NCBI GenBank assembly: GCA_905200265.1 | Contig: CAJKJS010000062.1 | Coordinates: 1-7,721 of the forward strand | From: an uncultured Oscillospiraceae bacterium | Lineage (GTDB): Bacteria; Bacillota; Clostridia; Oscillospirales; Acutalibacteraceae | Length of the DNA: 7,721 bases | Direction of reading: 5' to 3' | Shown here: piece after piece, positions 1 through 6,080 of the stretch | How the letters are laid out: each line of letters opens with the position of its first letter | Numbering within the stretch: position 1 is the stretch's first letter | The notes under the pieces: model-generated | What the model was told of the DNA's origin: nothing | What the model saw: only the letters and a program-made list of their open reading frames with translations | Database searches by the model: none | Made by a program: the position numbers and the translations under genes

Positions 1-1
1 T

Positions 2-48
2 CACCCCACTTGTTATTCAGTATACCATACTGTCTAACAAATGGGGTG
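2..48. repeat. Long imperfect inverted repeat (hairpin-forming palindrome)
   Basis: The outer arms, CACCCCACTTGTTA (2-15) and TAACAAATGGGGTG (35-48), are complementary at 13 of 14 positions (C9 faces A41). Two mismatched positions (16-17 against 33-34) separate them from perfect inner arms CAGTAT (18-23) and ATACTG (27-32), with a three-base loop ACC. In all, 19 of 22 opposed positions pair. It lies downstream of the leftward aminotransferase gene and at the window edge, so it is not known what lies on its other side. No T-run follows it on the plus strand, and the minus-strand flank is off the window. It could be an operator, a structured RNA, a terminator-like stem or an intergenic repeat. 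The symmetry is seen directly; the role is unknown. Confidence 0.7.
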
Positions 49-88
49 CTGTTCATATAAAGGGCCGTTCCTTTTTTTATGTTGTGGC

Positions 89-1339
89 TTATTCCTGATG
101 GTCCCGAATCACGTGGAACGCTTCATTGGCGACGTCGATGGTTTCCTGGATATCCTCATCGGACAGGGCCGCGTTGATAAAGTGGTTGTGGTGATTCGTA
201 AAGAACACACCGCGCTTGACGCATTCGGCAATCCACTGCTGGTGCAGGTGCAAAGACGGATCGTCGGAAAGGCGCAGGTACGGCAGGGATTCAATACCCG
301 TCACATGCAGGTTAAAGCCATTGTCGGCGGCGGCTTTGAGCAGACCGCCCTTTAATTTTTTGCCCTTTTCGATGAGCATGGCCGGCATATTGAGTTTTTT
401 CATTTTTTCAATACAGGCAATGCCCGCCGCAAACGGTACAGCGCTCATCCAGTAGCTGCCCGTATAGGAAAGGCTGCTCATACTGTTTTTCAGAAAATCG
501 CGTCCGCACAGGGCCGACACGTTGTAGCCGTTGGCCAGCGCTTTGCAGAAGCAAATTAGGTCAGCCTCAAAGCCGAAGTAGTGGTCAGAACCGGCCAAAT
601 CCATACGGAACCCGGCGCGCACATCGTCCACGATGAGCACCACGTCATTGTCGGTGCACAGTTTGCGCACTTTCTGCCAGTAGCCGGGCAGGGGCAGCTG
701 GTTATCCATAAAGTTGCCGTGCATATAAGGTTGGGCGATGACGGCGGCGATTTGACCTTTATAACGCTCAAAGGTTTCGGCCAGCTGGTCAAAATCGTTC
801 CAGTCCACATAGAGGTTATGCATGACGTCCTCTTCCAGCACGCCGGGATAGTCCACCTTCTGCGTCCAAGGGGCTACGCCGTGGTAATAGCCCTTAAAGA
901 ATACGATCTTTTTGCGGTGGGTATAGGCCCGGGCGCACAGAATGGCGCCGGTGGTCACGTCGTTGCCGTTTTTGGCAAAAAACGCCCAATCGGCACAAGC
1001 AACCGTATCCACCAGCAGTTCGGCAAAGTCGATCATTACGGTGCTGGGGGCGGTGACGCAGTTTTCTTTTTCGGCCTGACGGCGGGCGGCTTCGTCCACA
1101 TCGGGGTCATTATAGCCCAGAATATTGGGGCCATAGGCGCACATATAGTCGATGAAGCGGTTGCCGTCTACATCCCAGAAATAGGTACCCTGCGCATGAT
1201 CGCTGAAAAGCGGGAAGGCTTCCACGGGGATATAGCACCCTTCGGCAGGGCCCTGATGGCCATAAATACCCGAGGGAATGACTTTCGCGGCCCGGGCAAA
1301 CTGGGCACGGCTGTTTTCATAGGAATTGAGTTTTCTCAT
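89..1339 (-). CDS. PLP-dependent class III aminotransferase, HemL-like, substrate unknown
   Basis: A 416-residue cytosolic fold-type I PLP enzyme, close in length to glutamate-1-semialdehyde aminomutase (HemL). Visible landmarks are WDVDGNRFIDY near 55-65, a phosphate-loop-like KNGNDVTTGAI (123-133), YHG at 152-154, VDDVRAGFR (237-245) carrying the Asp that contacts the PLP pyridine nitrogen, and the Schiff-base lysine K266 in FCKALANGYN. TGSYWMS (293-299) matches the Thr/Ser phosphate contact from the partner subunit. It departs from HemL in several places: NGNDVT replaces the usual NSGTEAT, and IAQPYMHGN has Gln203 where HemL enzymes usually have Glu in an EP.AGN motif. The start is the ATG at 1339, because AAAGGAGG (1347-1354) sits 7 bases upstream; the ATG at 1375 lies inside the preceding gene. 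That gene ends 13 bases upstream and the SD overlaps its stop, so the two are probably translationally coupled. The family is secure. True GSA aminomutase activity is doubtful, and no other tetrapyrrole gene is in the window. Confidence 0.9.
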   Translation of the reverse strand: MRKLNSYENSRAQFARAAKVIPSGIYGHQGPAEGCYIPVEAFPLFSDHAQGTYFWDVDGNRFIDYMCAYGPNILGYNDPDVDEAARRQAEKENCVTAPSTVMIDFAELLVDTVACADWAFFAKNGNDVTTGAILCARAYTHRKKIVFFKGYYHGVAPWTQKVDYPGVLEEDVMHNLYVDWNDFDQLAETFERYKGQIAAVIAQPYMHGNFMDNQLPLPGYWQKVRKLCTDNDVVLIVDDVRAGFRMDLAGSDHYFGFEADLICFCKALANGYNVSALCGRDFLKNSMSSLSYTGSYWMSAVPFAAGIACIEKMKKLNMPAMLIEKGKKLKGGLLKAAADNGFNLHVTGIESLPYLRLSDDPSLHLHQQWIAECVKRGVFFTNHHNHFINAALSDEDIQETIDVANEAFHVIRDHQE

Positions 1340-1346
1340 CACGGGG

Positions 1347-1354
1347 CCTCCTTT
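1347..1354 (-). promoter_or_regulatory. Shine-Dalgarno overlapping upstream stop codon
   Basis: On the minus strand AAAGGAGG begins within the TAA stop of the SCP2-like gene (1353-1355) and lies 7 bases before the ATG at 1339. It fixes the aminotransferase start and indicates translational coupling: ribosomes finishing the first gene uncover or re-use this site. Confidence 0.8.
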
Positions 1355-2108
1355 ATGCCAGATACAGGGCCACACGGTCCAGAATACGGTTGACGTTGTC
1401 GATCATGGAGATCATGCCACTCATACGAATGCCGCCGGTACCAATGCAGGCTACGGCGTTGACTTTGCCATCGAACAGATCCCGGGCCAGATGAATATCG
1501 GAAAATTCCATGCAGGCGGTGCAGCGCTGCGGCGTGGTGGGATCAATGGCAAGCGTATGACCTTTGGCGGTGATCACGGCGGCGGGGCCGTCGTGAACCG
1601 ACAGGCGAATGGTGCCGTCGATAATATAGGAAGCACTGAACCGGCCAATGGCGTCGTGATTCCCCACCTGGCACACGGCGGCGGCTACCACATACAGCAT
1701 CAAAGTGGTGCTGCGGGTAAAAAATTCCTCATCCTTCAGGTCGTCTTCTCCGGCTTTTAAGTACCGGGTAAGTAAGTTTGTCAGCGCCGTAAAGTCTTTT
1801 AACAAAAAGCCAATGCGGGTAAAGCCTTTGCGCGGCACCGGAGTGACCGTGCCGTCAATCAGGCCATTGAATTTTTCGGGGCTGGAAAACGGCAACAGAA
1901 TATCGCAGCCGTCAACGCCTTCACGCAGGGTGCACCCGCCATTTTGAAAGCACAGTGTGGCGTGGGGACCGCCTTTTACGGCAAAACCCACGGAAACGGG
2001 CTTTCCTTTTATAAGGGCTGACGCTTCCGGTACCAGTTCACACAGTTTGGGCAGTGCGCCGAGTACGGCGTACAAATTGATATACGATAACGTTACAGCA
2101 TCTGTCAA
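1353..2108 (-). CDS. Protein with two tandem SCP2-like (lipid-binding fold) domains
   Basis: A 251-residue protein, probably cytosolic, with no signal peptide or membrane segment. Its C-terminal half (about 165-250) has the SCP2 pattern: a strand-rich start, an EFSDIHLARDLFDGKVNA segment, a glycine-rich GTGGIRMSG turn and a final amphipathic helix. The N-terminal half (about 35-117) repeats this layout, with GGPHATLCF matching DGPAAVITA and FSSPEKFNGLIDGTV matching FSDIHLARDLFDGKV, so the protein looks like an internal duplication. Single SCP2 domains are about 100 residues and bind lipids or other hydrophobic ligands in a pocket. Here the ligand is unknown. The second half carries several cysteines (Cys146, 196, 199, 221). 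The start is a TTG at 2108, supported by GGGAGGG 7 bases upstream; the nearby ATG (2099-2101) is out of frame. It is the first gene of the leftward operon, with the aminotransferase 13 bases downstream, which suggests a shared pathway. The SCP2 call rests on pattern, not a search. Confidence 0.75.
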   Translation of the reverse strand: MTDAVTLSYINLYAVLGALPKLCELVPEASALIKGKPVSVGFAVKGGPHATLCFQNGGCTLREGVDGCDILLPFSSPEKFNGLIDGTVTPVPRKGFTRIGFLLKDFTALTNLLTRYLKAGEDDLKDEEFFTRSTTLMLYVVAAAVCQVGNHDAIGRFSASYIIDGTIRLSVHDGPAAVITAKGHTLAIDPTTPQRCTACMEFSDIHLARDLFDGKVNAVACIGTGGIRMSGMISMIDNVNRILDRVALYLA

Positions 2109-2115
2109 GAAAGAT

Positions 2116-2122
2116 CCCTCCC
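2116..2122 (-). promoter_or_regulatory. Shine-Dalgarno deciding a TTG start
   Basis: GGGAGGG on the minus strand, 7 bases before the TTG at 2108. It is the only good ribosome-binding site near the 5' end of the SCP2-like gene and justifies the non-ATG start. Confidence 0.7.
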
Positions 2123-2169
2123 GGTAAATGGGTTGGCGGCTTTTTGGTCGCCTTCTTTTTTATTGTTGC

Positions 2170-2198
2170 ATTATACCATGAAAAGGGGGAAAATACAA
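2170..2198 (-). promoter_or_regulatory. Sigma-A type promoter of the SCP2-like/aminotransferase operon
   Basis: On the minus strand a perfect TATAAT (2170-2175) is preceded by TGG, which makes an extended -10 (TGNTATAAT). A weak -35 TTGTAT (2193-2198) lies 17 bases upstream. The predicted transcript start is near 2163, giving a leader of about 55 bases before the TTG. It diverges from the heat-shock promoter about 115 bases away. No CIRCE or CtsR-type repeat overlaps it, so it is probably not under heat-shock control. Confidence 0.7.
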
Positions 2199-2289
2199 TT
2201 TTTTGACCGGGTTTGGGCGGTTTTCCCGGAGGGATAAAGGGCAAGATGAAAAAAGACCGGTTTTTCACAAATCGTTTACAAATAAAGGC

Positions 2290-2318
2290 TTGACAAAACC
2301 GCAGCGGAATAGTAGTAT
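2290..2318 (+). promoter_or_regulatory. Vegetative promoter of the hrcA-grpE-dnaK-dnaJ operon
   Basis: Consensus -35 TTGACA (2290-2295), a 17-base spacer and -10 TAGTAT (2313-2318) form a near-ideal sigma-A promoter. Transcription should start about 2325, immediately before the CIRCE element. This is the standard class I heat-shock layout, in which a strong housekeeping promoter is held down by HrcA. Confidence 0.88.
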
Positions 2319-2330
2319 TAGGTATAGAAA

Positions 2331-2357
2331 TTAGCACTCGAACATAAAGAGTGCTAA
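2331..2357. promoter_or_regulatory. CIRCE operator for HrcA (perfect consensus)
   Basis: TTAGCACTC (2331-2339), nine spacer bases (2340-2348) and GAGTGCTAA (2349-2357) match the CIRCE consensus TTAGCACTC-N9-GAGTGCTAA exactly. The operator sits just downstream of the predicted transcription start, so a bound HrcA dimer would block initiation or clearance. The element would also be in the mRNA leader. HrcA is encoded by the first gene of the operon, which closes a feedback loop. Confidence 0.97.
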
Positions 2358-2394
2358 TGAAGTAAAAAATACGAGCGCCGGGAGGTGACGGAAC

Positions 2395-3420
2395 ATGGAG
2401 CTCAGTGTCAGAAAAGAAAAAATTCTGGCGGCGGTCTGCGGGGCCTATGTGCTGACCGGTGATCCGGTGGGCAGCAAGCTCATCGCCGCGGAGCTGGGCG
2501 TTTCGTCGGCCACGGTGCGCAACGACATGGCGGAACTGTCGGATATGGGATTTCTTGCCCAGCCGCATACCTCCGCCGGGCGGGTGCCATCCGCTAGAGG
2601 ATACCGGTTTTATATTGACCGGCTCATGCGGGTGCCGTCTTTGACGGGACAGGAAAAATCCTATGTGGATTCCATGTTGCAGCCCCACGCGTTTGATCCG
2701 GAAAAGCTCATGGCAGCCGCGACGGATGCCGTGGCGTCTTTGACCCGGATGGCGGCTCTCACGACGACCCCCAGCGGTAGCGGCGCGGTGATTCGCGGCG
2801 TGCAGTTGGTGCAGGTGGGACGGCGTACAGCCATCATTCTGCTGATGAGTTCGGCGGGCACCATCAAATCGCGGGTATTCCACTGCGATTTTGATTTAAG
2901 CCAGGAAATCCTGCGGGTGTTCTTCCGATTGCTCAATAGCGAACTGGCAGGCCGTCCGGTATCGTCGGTAACGCCAGCGCTGATTCAGTCAATGATGGCG
3001 TCGTTCGGCGAAATGTCGGTGCTGATGAGTTCAGCACTGGTGGCGCTATTGGATGTTGTGAGCGATACCATCTGGACGCGGGTGTGTTTAAGCGGGCAAA
3101 TGAACCTGCTTTATTACCCCGAGTACGACCGGGAAAGCGCCCGGCGGGTCATGGACCTGCTGGAAAGACCCCGGGATGTGATGCGGTTGCTGTCTGGTGA
3201 GCCCGGTGCTGTAACGGTGCGGGTAGGAGCCGAAACCCGGTGTCCGGAATTGGTAGATTCCAGTTTGGTGTCGGTGCGGTACCGTGTCGGACAGGAAAAC
3301 GCCGGCGGTATGGGACTGATTGGTCCCATGCGTATGGATTATGGAAAAACCGTTGCGGTGCTTTCGTACGTTTCTGATACAGTCACGCGGATGTTAACCG
3401 CGCTATTGCGGGAACAGTAG
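2395..3420 (+). CDS. hrcA: Heat-inducible transcription repressor HrcA
   Basis: A 341-residue repressor of class I heat-shock genes; it binds CIRCE as a dimer and in known systems needs GroEL to stay active. The N-terminal winged helix-turn-helix spans about 5-75, with LGVSSATVRNDMAELSDMGF (35-54) as the recognition region, followed by the hallmark QPHTSAGRVPSARGYRFYID (56-75). The middle and C-terminal parts fit the GAF-like dimerization domain, and IGPMRMDYGKTVAVLSYVS near the C-terminus matches the conserved HrcA ending. Length is normal for the family. The ATG at 2395 has GGAGGTGA (2381-2388) 6 bases upstream. grpE follows after 35 bases. CIRCE in its own leader implies autorepression. 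Arginine is mostly CGG, unlike dnaK, consistent with low expression. Confidence 0.97.
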   Translation: MELSVRKEKILAAVCGAYVLTGDPVGSKLIAAELGVSSATVRNDMAELSDMGFLAQPHTSAGRVPSARGYRFYIDRLMRVPSLTGQEKSYVDSMLQPHAFDPEKLMAAATDAVASLTRMAALTTTPSGSGAVIRGVQLVQVGRRTAIILLMSSAGTIKSRVFHCDFDLSQEILRVFFRLLNSELAGRPVSSVTPALIQSMMASFGEMSVLMSSALVALLDVVSDTIWTRVCLSGQMNLLYYPEYDRESARRVMDLLERPRDVMRLLSGEPGAVTVRVGAETRCPELVDSSLVSVRYRVGQENAGGMGLIGPMRMDYGKTVAVLSYVSDTVTRMLTALLREQ

Positions 3421-3440
3421 AAAGCCCCCATTTGTGAATA

Positions 3441-3447
3441 GAAGGAG
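3441..3447 (+). promoter_or_regulatory. Shine-Dalgarno deciding the TTG start of grpE
   Basis: GAAGGAG lies 8 bases before the TTG at 3456. The first in-frame ATG is well inside the gene, just before the coiled coil, and would remove the acidic N-terminal extension, so TTG is preferred. Confidence 0.7.
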
Positions 3448-3455
3448 CGATTCAG

Positions 3456-4052
3456 TTGGCAGAAGAAGAGAAAGTAACGGCACAGCCCGAAAAGGAAGCA
3501 CCGGCTGCCGAACCGGCCCCGCCGGAAACCAGCCCCGAAACCGCTAAGGCGGATGCAAAGGCGGAGGAGAAACCCCGCCGGAAAGATAAAAAAGAAGCGG
3601 AAAAACTCAAAGAGGAACTGGAAAAAGTAAAGGCTGATATGGCGGCCCTTAACGACCGGTACCTGCGGCTGCGTGCCGAATATGACAATTTCCGCAAGCG
3701 CACCGAACGGGAAAAAGCTGCCATTTACGATGACGCAACGGCCGCGGCCGTGACCGACATTCTTCTGGTAGCCGACAACCTGGAACGGGCCCTGGCACTG
3801 GAAACGTACAGCGCGGAGGATATGCGCAAAGGGGTAGAGATGGTCCACAGCCAAATGGAAACGTCCCTTACGAAACTGAAGGTGACAGCCATTGGCGAAA
3901 TTGGTGAAACTTTTGATCCCAGCGTGCACAGCGCCGTTTCCCACATTGAAGATGAAAACCTGGGCGAGAACGTTGTCAGCGCCGTGTACCAGAAAGGGTA
4001 CCGCCGCAATGATAAAGTGATCCGCCCGGCCATGGTGCAGGTAGCTAATTAA
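3456..4052 (+). CDS. grpE: Nucleotide exchange factor GrpE
   Basis: A 198-residue cytosolic cochaperone that works as a dimer to release ADP from DnaK. Residues 1-40 are a low-complexity, charged and Pro/Ala-rich tail. Residues about 42-75 form the long lysine/glutamate-rich coiled coil of dimerization, leading into RLRAEYDNFRKRTEREK (71-87), a strongly conserved GrpE segment. DILLVADNLERAL (101-113) starts the helical bundle. The C-terminal beta domain that contacts DnaK is complete, with GETFDPSVHSAVSH (150-163) and the family signature ending VYQKGYRRNDKVIRPAMVQV (178-197). Length is usual for Bacillota. It sits 35 bases after hrcA and 65 before dnaK, in the same transcript. The TTG start probably lowers its translation relative to dnaK, fitting its sub-stoichiometric role. 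Confidence 0.96.
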   Translation: MAEEEKVTAQPEKEAPAAEPAPPETSPETAKADAKAEEKPRRKDKKEAEKLKEELEKVKADMAALNDRYLRLRAEYDNFRKRTEREKAAIYDDATAAAVTDILLVADNLERALALETYSAEDMRKGVEMVHSQMETSLTKLKVTAIGEIGETFDPSVHSAVSHIEDENLGENVVSAVYQKGYRRNDKVIRPAMVQVAN

Positions 4053-4117
4053 AAACCCGCATCGTTTGATAGAAAGAGAAAAATAGCTTTCAAAGAGCAT
4101 ATTGGAGGTAATTCATT

Positions 4118-5968
4118 ATGGCAAAGACAATTGGTATTGACCTTGGTACTACGAACTCCTGTGTATCCGTGATCGAAGGCGGCGAGCCCGTCGTCATCCC
4201 CAACGAAGAAGGCGCCCGTACGACTCCTTCCGTGGTAGCGTTCTCCAAGACGGGTGAACGTATGGTGGGCCAGGTGGCAAAACGCCAGGCTATCACCAAC
4301 CCCGAACGCACCATTTCGTCCATTAAACGGCACATGGGCACGGATTATAAAGTGAACATTGATGGCAAGAGCTACACCCCCCAGGAAATCAGCGCCATGA
4401 TTCTGCAGAAGCTGAAGACGGCGGCTGAATCCTATCTGGGTGAACCGGTTACCTCGGCCGTTATCACGGTGCCCGCGTACTTCAATGACGCTCAGCGTCA
4501 GGCCACCAAGGACGCCGGTAAGATTGCCGGGTTGGATGTAAAGCGTATTATCAACGAACCCACCGCTGCGGCTCTGTCTTATGGTGTCGATAAGGGCGAT
4601 GACCAGAAAGTCATGGTATATGACCTGGGTGGCGGTACGTTCGACGTTTCGATTATCGAAATGGGCGACGGCGTACAGGAAGTACTGGCCACTAACGGCG
4701 ACACTCACCTGGGCGGCGATGACTTCGACCAGCGCATTATCGACTGGTTGGTTTCTTCCTTCAAGATGGAAACCGGTGTGGATCTGTCCGGTGACAAGAT
4801 GGCTATGCAGCGTTTGAAGGAAGCCGCTGAAAAGGCTAAGATTGAACTGTCCGGTATGACCACCGCGAACATCAACCTGCCCTTCATTACGGCTGATGCT
4901 ACCGGCCCGAAACACCTGAACATGGACCTGAGCCGTGCGAAGTTCAATGAACTGACCGCTGACCTGGTCGAACGCACCATGGTGCCTGTGCGTCAGGCGC
5001 TGTCCGACAGTGGTCTGTCCATTAACGAAATCGGCAAAGTGCTGATGGTAGGCGGTTCGTCTCGTATTCCCGCTGTTATTGATGCCGTGCGCTCCTTCAT
5101 CGGCAAAGATCCGTTCAAGGGTATCAACCCCGATGAATGCGTGGCCATGGGTGCTGCCATTCAGGCTGGCGTACTGGGCGGCGAAGTGGAAGGCTTGCTG
5201 CTGCTGGACGTAACGCCTCTGAGCCTGGGTGTTGAAACCATGGGCGGCGTTATGACCAAGATCATCGACCGCAACACCACCATCCCCACCAAGAAGAGCC
5301 AGATCTTCTCCACGGCGGCTGATGGCCAGACGCAGGTAGAAGTAAACGTACTGCAGGGCGAACGTGAATTTGCCCGCGATAACAAGCAGCTGGGCCTGTT
5401 CCGTCTGGACGGCATTGCTCCTGCTCCCCGTGGCATCCCGCAAATCGAAGTTTCCTTCGACATCGACGCCAACGGCATTGTAAACGTGTCCGCAAAAGAC
5501 CTGGGCACCGGCAAGGAACAGCATATCACCATCACCAGCAGCTCCAACATGAGCAAGGAAGATATTGATAAGGCTGTGAAAGAAGCCGAACAGTTTGCCA
5601 GCGAAGATAAGAAGCGCCGCGAAGAAGTGGATACCCGCAACAACGCGGAAAACATGTGCTATCAGGCTGAAAAGCTCGTCAAAGATAACGGTGATAAGCT
5701 GGACGCCAATGATAAGCAGGATGTGGAAAACAAAGTGGCCGCTCTGAAGCAGGCCATGAACGGTGGGGACGCCGACCTGATGAAGAAGGGCATGGAAGAC
5801 CTGGAAAAGACCATGATGGCCATTGGTCAGAAGATGTACCAGCAGCAGGCTCCGCAGCAGGGTGCACCTCAGGGTGGCCCGCAGGACCCGCAGAACGGCG
5901 GCACGGCTCCTAACGGGAACAATGTGTATGATGCCGATTACCGTGAAGTGGACGACGACAAGAAATAA
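4118..5968 (+). CDS. dnaK: Molecular chaperone DnaK (Hsp70)
   Basis: A 616-residue ATP-driven chaperone that binds exposed hydrophobic peptides; DnaJ stimulates its ATPase and GrpE resets it. The actin-like nucleotide-binding domain (about 1-355) shows IGIDLGTTNS (5-14), VITVPAYFNDAQRQATKDAG (115-134), VYDLGGGTFDVSI (167-179) and VGGSSRIPAV (311-320). The interdomain linker and start of the substrate domain are LLLLDVTPLSLG (360-371). The beta-sandwich runs to about 470 and the helical lid to about 572, followed by a Gln/Pro/Gly-rich tail and acidic end VYDADYREVDDDKK. Between RHMGTDYK and DGKSYTPQEIS (about 71-91) it lacks the roughly two-dozen-residue insert of E. coli DnaK, as in Bacillota and Actinobacteria. 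GGAGGT (4104-4109) is 8 bases before the ATG. Codons are biased (Leu CTG; Arg CGT/CGC; few CGG), as expected for an abundant protein. Confidence 0.99.
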   Translation: MAKTIGIDLGTTNSCVSVIEGGEPVVIPNEEGARTTPSVVAFSKTGERMVGQVAKRQAITNPERTISSIKRHMGTDYKVNIDGKSYTPQEISAMILQKLKTAAESYLGEPVTSAVITVPAYFNDAQRQATKDAGKIAGLDVKRIINEPTAAALSYGVDKGDDQKVMVYDLGGGTFDVSIIEMGDGVQEVLATNGDTHLGGDDFDQRIIDWLVSSFKMETGVDLSGDKMAMQRLKEAAEKAKIELSGMTTANINLPFITADATGPKHLNMDLSRAKFNELTADLVERTMVPVRQALSDSGLSINEIGKVLMVGGSSRIPAVIDAVRSFIGKDPFKGINPDECVAMGAAIQAGVLGGEVEGLLLLDVTPLSLGVETMGGVMTKIIDRNTTIPTKKSQIFSTAADGQTQVEVNVLQGEREFARDNKQLGLFRLDGIAPAPRGIPQIEVSFDIDANGIVNVSAKDLGTGKEQHITITSSSNMSKEDIDKAVKEAEQFASEDKKRREEVDTRNNAENMCYQAEKLVKDNGDKLDANDKQDVENKVAALKQAMNGGDADLMKKGMEDLEKTMMAIGQKMYQQQAPQQGAPQGGPQDPQNGGTAPNGNNVYDADYREVDDDKK

Positions 5969-5972
5969 GACG

Positions 5973-5990
5973 GATGCTCGATGGAGCAAC
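5973..5990 (+). other. Small hairpin just after the dnaK stop
   Basis: TGCTC (5975-5979) and GAGCA (5984-5988) pair around a GATG loop. An A-A mismatch (5974 and 5989) separates this from a further pairing of bases just outside. It begins a few bases past the dnaK stop and precedes the stronger stem at 6012-6036. It may help protect the dnaK 3' end; that is inference. Confidence 0.4.
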
Positions 5991-6011
5991 CGATTCAACG
6001 TATGGAAAAGC

Positions 6012-6042
6012 AGAGGGCGGCACGGCGCCGCCCTCTCTTTCC
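6012..6042 (+). terminator. Strong intercistronic stem-loop between dnaK and dnaJ (attenuator or processing site)
   Basis: AGAGGGCGGC (6012-6021) and GCCGCCCTCT (6027-6036) form a perfect, very GC-rich 10-bp stem with a five-base loop. It is followed only by CTTTCC, a poor U-tract, so it should be a leaky terminator or an mRNA-stabilising or cleavage structure rather than a full stop. It lies 44 bases past dnaK and 45 before dnaJ, in a 112-base gap that is the longest inside this operon. Reduced read-through would yield less DnaJ than DnaK. The structure is seen; its efficiency is not known. Confidence 0.65.
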
Positions 6043-6080
6043 CTGTCATGAGCAACAGTAGCAGAGTGGAGTGATTCGAA

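Noticed and set aside
59..78. AAAGG/CCTTT mini-hairpin followed by a T-run, as a terminator
   Set aside because: The stem is only 5 bp and weak, and no plus-strand gene ends just before it in the window. It might serve a gene off the left edge, but that cannot be supported here.
581..1393. A 270-codon plus-strand frame opposite the aminotransferase
   Set aside because: It is antisense to a gene with clear PLP-enzyme motifs, and its own protein is rich in Gly, His and Ile without any motif.
2038..2883. A 281-codon minus-strand frame across the hrcA promoter
   Set aside because: It runs through the promoter, the CIRCE and the start of hrcA, and its product shows no domain.
3310..3329. Perfect 7-bp inverted repeat inside the hrcA 3' end
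   Set aside because: It lies in codons for the conserved Gly-Pro-Met region of HrcA, so the symmetry is plausibly a by-product of the protein sequence, and it has no U-tract.
3339..4100. A 253-codon minus-strand frame opposite grpE
   Set aside because: It is a shadow of grpE, with a Phe/Gly/Arg-rich low-complexity product produced by Lys/Glu codons read backwards.
4049..6055. A 668-codon open frame on the minus strand covering all of dnaK
   Set aside because: It is a shadow of dnaK. Long antisense frames opposite Hsp70 genes are a known artefact and have been misannotated as NAD-specific glutamate dehydrogenase. Its composition (rich in His, Gln, Phe, Val) follows from the antisense of dnaK codons, and it has no good ribosome-binding site.
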